Source: Paenibacillus aquistagni
Lineage (GTDB): Bacteria > Bacillota > Bacilli > Paenibacillales > Paenibacillaceae
Direction: 5' to 3'
Length of the DNA: 64,000 nt
Assembly: GCF_900177815.1 (NCBI RefSeq)
Contig: NZ_FXAZ01000001.1
Coordinates: 1,178,001 to 1,242,000 of the forward strand
In this document: in pieces, positions 28,279 to 37,252 of the stretch
Numbering within the stretch: position 1 is the first letter of the stretch
Layout of the letters: every line of letters starts with the position of its first letter
The notes under the pieces: generated by a model
Told to the model about the DNA's origin: nothing
Database searches by the model: none
What the model saw: the letters and a program-made list of their open reading frames with translations, nothing else
Program-made: the position numbers and the translations under genes

Positions 28279-29196
28279 TCAGGATTCTAGGTTTAGGGTT
28301 CTAGAGCTCCAGCATTCCAGCACCTCCTGTTCAAACAATTGAATGAAGTTCTGGGCTGTGCTCGAAAGCCGATGATGCTTCAGCCATATAAGTCCAACAG
28401 GTGCCGACATCTCGGCTGGACCTGATATTGGATGAGCTTGAATGGCATAGCCTTTATAGCGCTTAAGCAGCGTCTCAGGCACGATGGATGCGCAGAACCC
28501 GGCAGCAACCAGATCCATGAGCAGTGAGATGTCGGAGCATTCTCCTACAATATGCGGCTCCAGATGGCATTTGGAGAAGCCTTCTAGAATGAGATAATGA
28601 ACGCCTAAGCCTTGCGTGCTTGGCAGCATGAGGGGCGTATGTTGGATATCTTCAAGTGACACCGGTCCATCAGCACGCTTCTCTTGTTCCGAAGCGATGA
28701 AGTAGAAAGGCTCGTTATACAGGTGTAGAACCGAGAAGTCCTCTAGATCGAGCGGCATTCGAATAATCGCTAACTCCACAATACGGTCTCTCACTAGCCT
28801 GCATAAATGCAAGGACTCATTTTGTTGAATTTGATAGGTGACTTTCGGATATCGTCTCTTAAATCGTTGCAGCAGATCGGACAGCTCTGTCACGGAAAAT
28901 GTATTGACGCCTATGGATAGTCTGCCATTTGTCCCATTGCCTACTTCCTGCACTTCAAGCTTCGCTTCTTCCATCAATTGCAGCATTTGCAGAGCATATT
29001 CGTACAGCGTTCTCCCTGCTTCTGTTATCTCTAATTGCTTGCCACTCCGTTCTAACAATTTAGCACCCAATTCCAGCTCCATTGCTTTCAACTGCTGGCT
29101 GAGCGGAGGTTGAGAGAGATGGAGCCTCTTGGCAGCAGCTGATATATTTCCTTCCTCTACAATCGCAGCAAAATACCGAAGCTGTCTAATATCCAT
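28279..29196 (-). CDS. LysR-family transcriptional regulator
   Basis: A 305-residue LTTR. The N-terminal winged helix MDIRQLRYFAAIVEEGNISA and AKRLHLSQPPLSQQLKAME is classic. The rest is the type 2 periplasmic-binding effector domain. It is divergent from the ankyrin lipoprotein, with 117 bases between the starts. Target genes are unknown; the deaminase-like hydrolase at 30110 is the closest candidate metabolic gene. Confidence 0.9.
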   Translation of the reverse strand: MDIRQLRYFAAIVEEGNISAAAKRLHLSQPPLSQQLKAMELELGAKLLERSGKQLEITEAGRTLYEYALQMLQLMEEAKLEVQEVGNGTNGRLSIGVNTFSVTELSDLLQRFKRRYPKVTYQIQQNESLHLCRLVRDRIVELAIIRMPLDLEDFSVLHLYNEPFYFIASEQEKRADGPVSLEDIQHTPLMLPSTQGLGVHYLILEGFSKCHLEPHIVGECSDISLLMDLVAAGFCASIVPETLLKRYKGYAIQAHPISGPAEMSAPVGLIWLKHHRLSSTAQNFIQLFEQEVLECWSSRTLNLES

Positions 29197-29313
29197 CGTT
29201 GAATTCGCTCCTTACTATATGAAAAACCTTTGCAAAGTGAATTAATTATATATTTTTCGTTGCTCTTTCTTCATGGTAGCATATTTTTATAGAACGGCAA
29301 GGGAGCAATGAAC

Positions 29314-30027
29314 ATGAATCGCGCACTCCTTATATGGGTCATAGTGCTGTTGACAGCTTGTCAATCGGCCACCAGCACGACGATAAACACTTCAGCGCAA
29401 CAAGAACAGGAGGAGAGGAAGATGAACAGAATGAATCAACAGTTCATTGTCTCTGCAGGTCAGGGAGACCTGGAGACTGTGCTGTCCATGCTTGAGAAGG
29501 GTGCTGAACTTAACGCAGTGGATGAATATGGACGAACAGCTGTGATGACAGCAACCTACAACAATCAAGTTAAAATGGTTGAAGCTTTGATCCAGAAAGG
29601 CGCAGATCTAAACATCCGTGATCATAACCTCAACAATGTGTTCCTTTATGCGGGAGCGGAAGGGCTGCTTGATATTGTGAAGCTTGCTATCGAGGCCGGA
29701 GCTGATCCTGCACTTACGAATCGATATGGAGGAACGGCTCTTATTCCAGCATCTGAACGCGGACATGTGGAGACGGTAGAGGAGCTGCTGAACCATACTG
29801 AGATTGATGTGAATCATATCAATAATCTGCATTGGACTGCGTTGCTGGAAGCCGTTATCTTAGGAGATGGCGGAGAAAAGCATCAGCATATCGTGAAGCT
29901 GCTGCTTCAGCATGGTGCGGATCCCAAGATAGGCGATAAGAACGGTATAACGCCGCTTATGCATGCAAAAAAGATGGGCTTCAAGGACATGGCTGTGCTA
30001 TTAGAGCAAGCTGAGCGTGAACGATAA
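29314..30027 (+). CDS. Ankyrin-repeat lipoprotein
   Basis: A 237-residue exported protein. The signal peptide ends in LLTAC (Cys16 lipidated). From about residue 40 to the end there are five to six ankyrin repeats, e.g. DEYGRTAVMTATYNNQVKM, DHNLNNVFLYAGAEG, NRYGGTALIPASERGH and KNGITPLMHAKKMG. It is predicted to be tethered to the outer face of the membrane and to bind a protein partner. The ATG at 29314 is preferred because GGGAG at 29301 is too close to the ATG at 29308. Confidence 0.85.
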   Translation: MNRALLIWVIVLLTACQSATSTTINTSAQQEQEERKMNRMNQQFIVSAGQGDLETVLSMLEKGAELNAVDEYGRTAVMTATYNNQVKMVEALIQKGADLNIRDHNLNNVFLYAGAEGLLDIVKLAIEAGADPALTNRYGGTALIPASERGHVETVEELLNHTEIDVNHINNLHWTALLEAVILGDGGEKHQHIVKLLLQHGADPKIGDKNGITPLMHAKKMGFKDMAVLLEQAERER

Positions 30028-30109
30028 CTTCTTACCCCATACCGTACATTTGATATTGAACATGGCATTTCAAATCACATATAGAAGTTAATTAGAGGAG
30101 ATGGATAAC

Positions 30110-31330
30110 ATGAGTTCAGCGTATTGGTTAACGAACGTGAGATTGGAGAGCGGCTACGAGCAGGAGCACGATCAAGTAATAGGCACTCGAACGGAACTGG
30201 CCCATATCCGAATCGACGGAGGGACAATCGCAGAAATTGTCCCAGCAGCCGAGCTCATTCAAGATGCACTTCCTAAGCATGATGCGAGGGAGCAGCTCTT
30301 ATTGCCGTCCTTCCTTGAATCGCATTTGCACTTGGATAAGACGTACTATGGTGGACCATGGCAAGCCGTACGTCCTGCCGAATCCATATTTGCACGCATC
30401 GAGCAGGAAGAGAAGCTGCTGCCTCAGTTAATCCCGGTAGCCGAGGAACGGGCTGCGAAGCTGCTTGATCTTATTATTGGACACGGTTCTACTTATGTGC
30501 GAGGACATGTTAACATCGATCCTGTCAGCGGGCTCAAAGGATTGGAAGCAGTGAAGCGGACACTTGAACGTTATCAGGATAAGATTGATGCAGAGCTTGT
30601 TGCGTTTACCCAGCATGGACTGCTTCGCTCGCACGCCGAGCAGTTGGTGAGAGATGCGGTCAGGAATGGAGCCTCCCACATCGGATCAGTGGATCCTGCT
30701 GTCGTGGATGGTGATCGAGAGAAGTCGTTAAATCTATTAATGCAAATTGCAGTCGAAGAGAATGCCAGCATTGACATCCACGTCCATGAGTCAGGACCTT
30801 CAGGCATCGAGACATTGTCACTATTGGCCAAATTAACAGAAGACGCGGGTTGGCAGGGCAGAGTTACGGTAAGTCATGCTTTTGCCTTTGCCGCTGCTGA
30901 CTTCAATGAAGTAAAAGAACTCGCGGAGCAGTTTGCTGCTCTACAGATCGATATTGCGTCCACGGTGCCTATTGGCAGACTTCACATGCCGCTGCCTGCC
31001 CTACAGCAGCTTGGAGTCTCTGTCGGTCTTGGCAATGACAGCATTATCGATCACTGGTCTCCATTCGGAATGGGAGACAATCTGGAGAAGGCTCAGCGCT
31101 ATGCAGAATTATACGGACGCAGCCAAGAGCATCTGCTGTCGCAAACTCTTGGTGTGATTACAGGAAGCGTCACACCATTGAATGCTGAGGGCACACAGGT
31201 ATGGCCGTATGTTGGGGCAGTTGCGAGCATGGTGCTTGTTCAGGCAAGCTGTACTGCGGAAGCAGTCGCAAGACGCAGTGCTCGAACAGCTGTATTTCAC
31301 AAGGGAAATCTAGCGGCAGGAAGCATCTAA
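30110..31330 (+). CDS. Amidohydrolase, cytosine-deaminase-like
   Basis: A 406-residue metal-dependent hydrolase of the amidohydrolase superfamily, closest in look to cytosine deaminase/CodA-like proteins. H72-L-H74-L-D-K is the first metal motif; RGHVNID, HVHESG and SHAFAFAA carry further ligands, and GLGNDSIIDHW the last Asp. It acts in the cytoplasm on a cyclic amine, amide or pyrimidine-like ring; the precise substrate is not visible. ATG 30110 follows GAGGAG; the ATG at 30101 is too close to that site. Confidence 0.8.
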   Translation: MSSAYWLTNVRLESGYEQEHDQVIGTRTELAHIRIDGGTIAEIVPAAELIQDALPKHDAREQLLLPSFLESHLHLDKTYYGGPWQAVRPAESIFARIEQEEKLLPQLIPVAEERAAKLLDLIIGHGSTYVRGHVNIDPVSGLKGLEAVKRTLERYQDKIDAELVAFTQHGLLRSHAEQLVRDAVRNGASHIGSVDPAVVDGDREKSLNLLMQIAVEENASIDIHVHESGPSGIETLSLLAKLTEDAGWQGRVTVSHAFAFAAADFNEVKELAEQFAALQIDIASTVPIGRLHMPLPALQQLGVSVGLGNDSIIDHWSPFGMGDNLEKAQRYAELYGRSQEHLLSQTLGVITGSVTPLNAEGTQVWPYVGAVASMVLVQASCTAEAVARRSARTAVFHKGNLAAGSI

Positions 31331-31405
31331 TATAATGAAAGCTTACAAGAGTTTGAAGTTTGAATAAACTAAACGGTATTGATCGAAATCGAGTTGCACA
31401 TGGCA

Positions 31406-31441
31406 AAGACCAGCTTTCTTCTTTGATAGCTGGTCTTTTTA
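31406..31441 (+). terminator. Rho-independent terminator
   Basis: Perfect 10-bp arms AAGACCAGCT (31406-31415) and AGCTGGTCTT (31428-31437), followed by TTT. Confidence 0.85.
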
Positions 31442-31459
31442 TATGGTACCTCGCACTGA

Positions 31460-31948
31460 CAAATTGTCATCACATCATCACTATACTTAAATGGTATAGC
31501 GATCTTCGAGCGTAGTATTAGGATAATGTTGGAAAATATCATAGCAATTATCAGCACCAATATTTTATCTCCCATTGCGTATATGCAAGCACTATTGCCG
31601 AATCTGAGAAGATCGGAGAACGGTAAAATAATATTGATCGGCTCCACGGCTGGCTTAGATCATACCAATAATGCGCAGGTATCCTTTGTTGCCTCCAAAT
31701 TTGGGTTAAGGGGCATTTCTCATGCCTTAAGAGAGCATGTTCGCAAGGATAAGATTGCGGTTACCTGTATTAATCCAGGAGAGCTTGCAGCTGAAATCCC
31801 CTACGAAGAAGGTGTTGACAAAGCCCTGTCTGAGTATCAAGGCACACGCATTCCTGTTCAAGATATTGGACGCTTGGAGACAATAGGCTCCTTAAATGTT
31901 CTCCTAGTAAAAAAGGATGAAATATACGCAAATTTCGCTTATAATTAA
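31460..31948 (+). pseudogene. Short-chain dehydrogenase/reductase relic
   Basis: The central part of an SDR is clear (GKIILIGSTAGLDH, SFVASKFGLRGISHALREHV, AVTCINPGELAAEIPYEEGV), but the first roughly 80 residues with the TGxxxGxG cofactor motif are missing: the frame is open only from 31460 and has no ribosome binding site. The catalytic YxxxK reads FVASK, so the Tyr is replaced by Phe. The C-terminus also departs from the family after PVQDI. Loss of both ends and of the catalytic residue points to a decayed gene. Confidence 0.75.
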
Positions 31949-31977
31949 TGGATAGCTTACAGAGATGAGGTGAAGGG

Positions 31978-32206
31978 ATGTCAATCCGAATCGTTCGAAG
32001 TAATTAGTTTTCGGGCCGGGAAAAACGCGTACCGGCCATCAAGGGGGTAGTCTATCCTTTTGATCATGCGAAGACGATCACTTTGAACGGTGTCGAAGGG
32101 CATTCTTTTGTTGAAGCCAAGGGACACTTAGGTGTGCTTGAACATAAGCAGATGAAGGATTCATCTGCCTTGTTTAAGGATGCCAAACGTTCCTTGGCTT
32201 TTTCTA
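31978..32206 (+). pseudogene. Possible decayed small gene or structured leader before the ABC exporter
   Basis: A good ribosome binding site (GAGGTGA) precedes ATG 31978. The frame reads MSIRIVRSN, meets TAG at 32005-32007, then stays open in the same frame past 32200 (FSGREKRVPAIKG, TLNGVEGHSFVEAKGHLG). I do not recognise the product. The same stretch contains paired segments: GGCCGG/CCGGCC, AGATGA/TCATCT, and AAGCCAAGG far upstream of CCTTGGCTT that is followed by TTTTT. So it may be a gene broken by an amber codon, or a 9-residue leader peptide with attenuator hairpins. Confidence 0.4.
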
Positions 32207-32207
32207 T
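32113..32207 (+). terminator. Terminator-like structure in the leader of the ABC exporter
   Basis: The right side CCTTGGCTT followed by TTTTT can pair locally (GCCAA/TTGGC) or with AAGCCAAGG near 32113-32121. An AGATGA/TCATCT stem lies between. It sits just before the exporter gene, in the place of an attenuator. Confidence 0.4.
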
Positions 32208-32233
32208 CCTTATAATCTGGAGGCATTACTACG

Positions 32234-33940
32234 ATGTTAAAGACATGTTCCGCTCATTTCAAAAAAATGATTGTGCTTTATGTTCTCATGGGCTCAGTAG
32301 TTCAATTTCTCAATAGTTATGGCATTAAACTTTTTCAAGAAATACTAGACCAAGCAGTCTACACTCGCAACTTCAACGAGATCATCGCACCTATTATTCT
32401 CTATGGCGCGCTGCTAGCAGCTGCAACCCTTCTCCATTATCTGATCGAATATCCTCAGACTCATTTGTCCACTGGCATCTTGGAGAAGCTGAAGATCATG
32501 GCGCTTACAAAGGTATCTAAGATCGATTATGCGAGCTATCAGAACTTCGGTACTGGAGAGACCATCAAAATGATTGATAACGGGGCAGAGGCTGGAATGA
32601 ACATCATCCATTCCTTTTACTTAAAGATCTTCCACGAACTGCTGCCTACCATCATCTTTAGCCTTTTTTTCATCAGCCTTTACAACATGAAGATGATGGC
32701 CATTATCGCAATAGGGTATATCCTTTTGTTTCTTTTCAATCATATCCTGCTGCGCATGCTCTATCGGATCAAGTCATCTTTGCTTGAGCGTCAGGAAACG
32801 ATGTCCCGATTTTCAATACGCGGATTCATGGAACTGGTCGTCTTTCGCCTGAACAAAAGATACAAGCAGGAAATTGAACGGTTGAATCGCACTGCGCAGG
32901 ATATCGTAACAAAAAGCACGCATATTCAAATGATACATGAAGCGTTTTTCGCCTTGTTTGCGCTATTTGTTAATATCATTAAGGTCTTTGTACTCATCTA
33001 TGGCATTCAAGACGTCATAGCAGGCAAGTCCACGATTGGAGTCGTGATCGCTGTCCTCTTGTTTATCGATCAGGTGTATACGCCTATCGCAATCTTTAAT
33101 GTGCTCTTTGTGGATTACAAGCTTAATCGTGTGACGTATGCACGGATGGAGCGTTTTCTTCAAGCGCCTGAAGACCGCAATTTGGATCAGGGAATAGAGC
33201 TGAATGGCTTCAAAGGAAACATTGATTTCTATCAAGTACAATTTGATTATGACACGACCAGCATCTTGAATAATGTAACCTTTTCAATAAAGCAAGGCGA
33301 AACTGTTGCTATTATCGGCCTAAGCGGAAGCGGGAAATCAACCCTTGTCAAGCTGATGCTTGGCTTGTTAAAAAAGAAATCAGGGCAAATCCTAATTGAC
33401 GACGTTGATATAGATCGTATTAAGCTCAACCATCTCTATGATCATGTGTCGTATATCTCGCAAGAGTCGCCGATCTTTGATGCCACCATTCGAGAGAATA
33501 TTGATCTTGGGCATCGATTAACTGATGAACAGATCATAGCCATTCTTGAAACGGTTCATCTGAAGAAGAAGGTGCTGCGTTTGCCTGAGCAGCTGGATAC
33601 CCGGGTGGGTGAGCGCGGAATGAAGCTCTCCGGAGGAGAACGACAGCGACTAGCCTTTGCCAGAATGTTTGCGCAGCAAAGAGAACTCGTCATCTTGGAT
33701 GAACCCGTATCTGCGCTTGATCATATTACGGAGAACAGCATCATGGAGCATCTGATCAAAGTCTGCAGGGATAAGACGATCATTGTGGTTGCCCATCGAC
33801 TTGGCACAATCAAAGATGCTGACCGCATCCTGCTTATGAAGAATGGATCACTTGTGGATGAGGGCTGTTTTGAAGAGCTTCTGAAGCGAAGTGAATATTT
33901 TAAACAATTATGGGAAAAGGAAAGGAATCGAGCATCCTAA
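32234..33940 (+). CDS. ABC transporter, fused permease and ATPase (exporter type)
   Basis: A 568-residue half-transporter. About residues 1-310 hold six membrane helices; the ATPase follows with Walker A GLSGSGKST, Q-loop SYISQESPIF, signature LSGGERQR, Walker B VILDEPVSALD and H-loop VVAHRL. It should work as a homodimer exporting peptides, lipids or drugs; no cargo gene is apparent. ATG 32234 has GGAGG 10 bases upstream. A structured leader precedes it and a strong terminator follows. Confidence 0.9.
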   Translation: MLKTCSAHFKKMIVLYVLMGSVVQFLNSYGIKLFQEILDQAVYTRNFNEIIAPIILYGALLAAATLLHYLIEYPQTHLSTGILEKLKIMALTKVSKIDYASYQNFGTGETIKMIDNGAEAGMNIIHSFYLKIFHELLPTIIFSLFFISLYNMKMMAIIAIGYILLFLFNHILLRMLYRIKSSLLERQETMSRFSIRGFMELVVFRLNKRYKQEIERLNRTAQDIVTKSTHIQMIHEAFFALFALFVNIIKVFVLIYGIQDVIAGKSTIGVVIAVLLFIDQVYTPIAIFNVLFVDYKLNRVTYARMERFLQAPEDRNLDQGIELNGFKGNIDFYQVQFDYDTTSILNNVTFSIKQGETVAIIGLSGSGKSTLVKLMLGLLKKKSGQILIDDVDIDRIKLNHLYDHVSYISQESPIFDATIRENIDLGHRLTDEQIIAILETVHLKKKVLRLPEQLDTRVGERGMKLSGGERQRLAFARMFAQQRELVILDEPVSALDHITENSIMEHLIKVCRDKTIIVVAHRLGTIKDADRILLMKNGSLVDEGCFEELLKRSEYFKQLWEKERNRAS

Positions 33941-33963
33941 AAAGAATAATCAGGGGCCGGAGC

Positions 33964-33995
33964 AAAAGACCGACAGCTAATGTCGGTCTTTTTTT
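33964..33995 (+). terminator. Rho-independent terminator
   Basis: AAAGACCGACA (33965-33975) and TGTCGGTCTTT (33981-33991), perfect 11-bp arms, then a T-run. Confidence 0.9.
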
Positions 33996-34056
33996 CTCAG
34001 AATCAAAACTCTCCTTTACAGAACATGGTTGATAGCATTCCTACTGTTCATGGCAG

Positions 34057-34275
34057 TTGGATCAACCAGAATTTCAATCCATTCATGCCATCTTGAATGG
34101 CGAATTAAAAGCAATCGATATGGTAATCAACGAGTTCGTTCAGTTGTTTGAGATCAACGAAGGCGAACTGGCAGAAGCTCCTGACCATTCACGTGCACAG
34201 GGCATTACATCGGATTCGCATTCCAAAGCTTCAGAGGAGATTGAGAAAGGAAATGATGCGGATAAGGCAAATTAA
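34057..34275 (+). CDS. Small hypothetical protein or fragment
   Basis: A 72-codon frame with a TTG start and no ribosome binding site, in a 577-base gap. The product is acidic, helix-like at first (HAILNGELKAIDMVINEFVQ) and Ser/Glu/Asp-rich at the end. It reads like the C-terminal piece of a lost protein. I cannot assign a family. Confidence 0.3.
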   Translation: MDQPEFQSIHAILNGELKAIDMVINEFVQLFEINEGELAEAPDHSRAQGITSDSHSKASEEIEKGNDADKAN

Positions 34276-34347
34276 TCAATAGGTGGATTATGGCTGTAAT
34301 ATCCATGAATTGATGCAGTATATTTCTAGCTGCTATTTCATACGATC

Positions 34348-34400
34348 AAAGGGTAATCTCTGTATTTTTTAATTGTAATCACAGGGGTGACCTTTTTTTG
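34348..34400 (+). terminator. Weak terminator-like hairpin
   Basis: AAGGGTAATCTCTGT can pair imperfectly with ACAGGGGTGACCTT, followed by a run of seven T. It lies in the gap before the beta-helix gene. Confidence 0.4.
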
Positions 34401-34517
34401 TTCTTCTCTTATGCAGGCAGGAGAGGGCCTATAAGAGGGCGAATTGCTACTCTTTAAGATCACGATGTCTTATCAAGAATGCGCATCCGTTAGCATATGG
34501 ATTGGAGGCAATGCTGC

Positions 34518-36173
34518 ATGGCGTCAATATCAGCAGCAAGAAAAATCCTGATGGGCGTATTGCTTTGTCTGATGCTGAGCTTGATAAGCTGGAAGGATGG
34601 TGAAGGGAATATGACGCATTCGAGGTACTTTGTCGATTCTGAGGCTGGAGACGATCATCAAGATGGACGATCTCCAGGCACGGCTTGGCAATCACTAACG
34701 AAGGTGAATAGCACGGTATTTCAACCCGGCGACCATATTTTATTCAAGGCCGGCTCCATCTGGACTGGTGAATTGAAGCCGCAAGGCTCAGGAATTGCTG
34801 GGAAGCCTATTGTCATCAATAGATATGGCGAAGGAGATAAGCCTCTCATCCAAGGAGCAGGCGCACCAAGTGCTGTATCCCTGTACAATCAGGAATATTG
34901 GGAGATTGGACATCTGGAACTTACCAATACAGGTCCAACTGCAACGTCCTATCGTCGAGGAGTCAGCATTATAGGTGAAGATTACGAGGCTTCAAATAAG
35001 GGCACGCTTGACGAGGTATCGACCCTGCATCATATACGGCTTCATGATCTATACATACACGATGTCAATGGAGAGGATCGCAAAGATGGCTTAGGGAGCG
35101 CTGGCATCCTCATTGCTGTTCTGATTACGGATCCACAAGACAAAGCAAGTCCTTCAGCGGATGCTGTCCATGAGCGGACCACCTTCGATCAGATTGTTAT
35201 CGAGAACAATGTCATTGAACGTGTAGAGCGGAGTGGAATTGCTACATGGAGCGATTGGAAGAACCGGGAATTGCTTCATGATCAGAATGGATGTGCGGAT
35301 TGTGAACGGGCTCCTTGGACACCTCTGACTAATGTCGTGATCAGAGGCAACAAGCTTACCCACATTGGGGGTGACGGCATTGTTCCACACATGACGGACA
35401 GGGCCCTTGTTGAGTCTAATACGCTTAAAGGATTCAACATGACCTCCACCGGATATAATGCTGGAATGTGGACATGGAATGGCGATCATACCTTATATCA
35501 ATTCAATGAAGTATCAGAAGGCTATTCGACAAGAGACGGCATGGCGTTTGACTTTGATCATGCATCTGACGGCATCATCTACCAGTACAATTATAGTCAT
35601 GACAACGATGGCGGCACGCTGTTGTTTTGCTCTGATGGGAGCGGAGGGAAGGTAACAAATGGGATCTTCCGCTATAATATTAGTCAAAACGACAAATATC
35701 AGATCTTTACGATTTGCGGGGCATCCAATGTATACAATATGCAGGTGTATAACAACGTCTTCTACATCGGACCTGATCTGGATACCCATCCGTTAGTCAG
35801 TCAGGGCGGGGCGGTACAGGTAACGCTTCACAACAATATTTTCTTCAATCTTGGCAGCGGTCATTATACGGGCAAAGCAAGCTGGACATATGATTCCAAT
35901 CTATACTATGGGAACCACATCCCATCGATGTCAACGATTCCTGATCCGAATCGGCTGACGTCAGATCCTTTATTCATAGAGCCTGGTGCGGCTGCTGACA
36001 TCCATGATCTGAGCGGCTACAAGCTTCGCATCGGATCGCCTGCGATAGGCAGCGGAATAAATATGCCGACCGAAGGCATGAATGATTTGTTTGGCGATAA
36101 GATCGTATCTTCCAATCTTGGGGCTTACGGGGGCTTGGGAGAAGCTGCCAAAGATCAAGCAGACAATGAATAG
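34518..36173 (+). CDS. Right-handed parallel beta-helix protein (secreted, pectate-lyase-like fold)
   Basis: A 551-residue protein with an N-terminal hydrophobic stretch (MASISAARKILMGVLLCLML) that looks like a signal peptide or anchor. Then comes YFVDSEAGDDHQDGRSPGTA, the standard opening of secreted beta-helix proteins, and many parallel-beta-helix rungs with Asn ladders (IVIENNVIERV, VVIRGNKLTHI, GIFRYNISQND, QVYNNVFYI). It probably acts on or binds an extracellular polysaccharide. The family (PL6/PL9/GH28-like or inactive) cannot be fixed. ATG 34518 has GGAGG 10 bases upstream. The SMP-30 gene follows after 68 bases and may be cotranscribed. Confidence 0.8.
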   Translation: MASISAARKILMGVLLCLMLSLISWKDGEGNMTHSRYFVDSEAGDDHQDGRSPGTAWQSLTKVNSTVFQPGDHILFKAGSIWTGELKPQGSGIAGKPIVINRYGEGDKPLIQGAGAPSAVSLYNQEYWEIGHLELTNTGPTATSYRRGVSIIGEDYEASNKGTLDEVSTLHHIRLHDLYIHDVNGEDRKDGLGSAGILIAVLITDPQDKASPSADAVHERTTFDQIVIENNVIERVERSGIATWSDWKNRELLHDQNGCADCERAPWTPLTNVVIRGNKLTHIGGDGIVPHMTDRALVESNTLKGFNMTSTGYNAGMWTWNGDHTLYQFNEVSEGYSTRDGMAFDFDHASDGIIYQYNYSHDNDGGTLLFCSDGSGGKVTNGIFRYNISQNDKYQIFTICGASNVYNMQVYNNVFYIGPDLDTHPLVSQGGAVQVTLHNNIFFNLGSGHYTGKASWTYDSNLYYGNHIPSMSTIPDPNRLTSDPLFIEPGAAADIHDLSGYKLRIGSPAIGSGINMPTEGMNDLFGDKIVSSNLGAYGGLGEAAKDQADNE

Positions 36174-36241
36174 CAGCTAATGTTACGCTAGAACAAATAA
36201 TATCGAAATCATAATGAATCGCATAGGAGATGTGAAAAGCC

Positions 36242-37159
36242 GTGGCATTGAATTTGCAAGCGGAAATTGTCGTGCATGCCAACAACCAGATAGGCGAGGG
36301 ACCTCTATGGGATCCCGTTGATCAGTGTCTTTACTGGGTTGACATTACTAGGAAGCGGATTCATCACTATCATCCAGTATCAGGAGAAACCTCTTGCCAT
36401 GAAGTGGACCAGTACATTAGTGCGATCGTCCCAACCCAAATTAGAGGAACGTTCCTATGTGCAATGAAGGACGGATTCTACAAGCTTGACCTCCTGACTG
36501 GGACTAAGGAGCATATCGTTAATCCGGAACCGAATACTCCAAACAATCGGTTCAATGATGGCAAATGCGATCCGGCCGGTCGATTCTTCGCGGGAACGAT
36601 GGATATGAACATCAAACCGCATGCCGGCGCGCTGTATTGTCTTGATGCTGAGCATGGATGCAAGAAGATGCTGTCCAACATCACCATCTCCAATGGGCTT
36701 GCTTGGAGTCTGGATGGAGAAACGATGTACTATATTGATACCGCCAGTGCTGAGATTGCTGCCTATTCCTATGATCTTAATAGCGGATCATTAGGTGAGC
36801 GTAGATCCATAGCTGTTATTCCATCGGAAGAGGGCTCTCCTGATGGGATGACCATTGATTGCGAAGGCATGCTCTGGATCGCCTTATGGGGTGGAGGCAA
36901 GGTCATTCGCCTAAACCCTGCGACAGGAGAGCACATGGCCAGCGTCACTGTGCCGGCCTCGCAGGTGGCTTCTTGTACATTTGGCGGAGAGAATCTAGAT
37001 GAATTGTACATAACGACTGCGGCTGCTTTTCTATCCAAGGAACGATTGGCCAGCGAGCCGCTTGCAGGCAGTCTATTCCGTGTCAAGACAGGAGTAAGAG
37101 GGGTAGAGGCACATTCATTTGCAGCGCGAACCTCAAATTCAGCTATAGTCCAACCTTAA
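36242..37159 (+). CDS. SMP-30/gluconolactonase family protein
   Basis: A 305-residue six-bladed propeller lactonase of the SMP-30/LRE family. The metal ligands are visible: E19 in IGEGPLW, N151 in ISNGLAW and D201 in SPDGM, plus the conserved NNRFNDGKCDPAGRFFAGTM (about residues 101-120). It hydrolyses sugar lactones in the cytoplasm. The GTG at 36242 follows AGGAGATG. It follows the beta-helix gene and might process a sugar released by it. Confidence 0.9.
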   Translation: MALNLQAEIVVHANNQIGEGPLWDPVDQCLYWVDITRKRIHHYHPVSGETSCHEVDQYISAIVPTQIRGTFLCAMKDGFYKLDLLTGTKEHIVNPEPNTPNNRFNDGKCDPAGRFFAGTMDMNIKPHAGALYCLDAEHGCKKMLSNITISNGLAWSLDGETMYYIDTASAEIAAYSYDLNSGSLGERRSIAVIPSEEGSPDGMTIDCEGMLWIALWGGGKVIRLNPATGEHMASVTVPASQVASCTFGGENLDELYITTAAAFLSKERLASEPLAGSLFRVKTGVRGVEAHSFAARTSNSAIVQP

Positions 37160-37167
37160 TCTCAGTT

Positions 37168-37207
37168 AAAGACCTCATCTGCCGTGGTGCACGGAGATGA
37201 GGTCTTT
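37168..37207. terminator. Strong bidirectional terminator
   Basis: AAAGACCTCATCT and CCGTG pair with CACGG and GATGAGGTCTTT over 17-18 positions with a 3-base loop, between the convergent SMP-30 and flavoprotein genes. Confidence 0.85.
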
Positions 37208-37252
37208 GTGTCTTGCACATAAATAAAGCTAGCAAAAGCAAGTCCCATAGGA

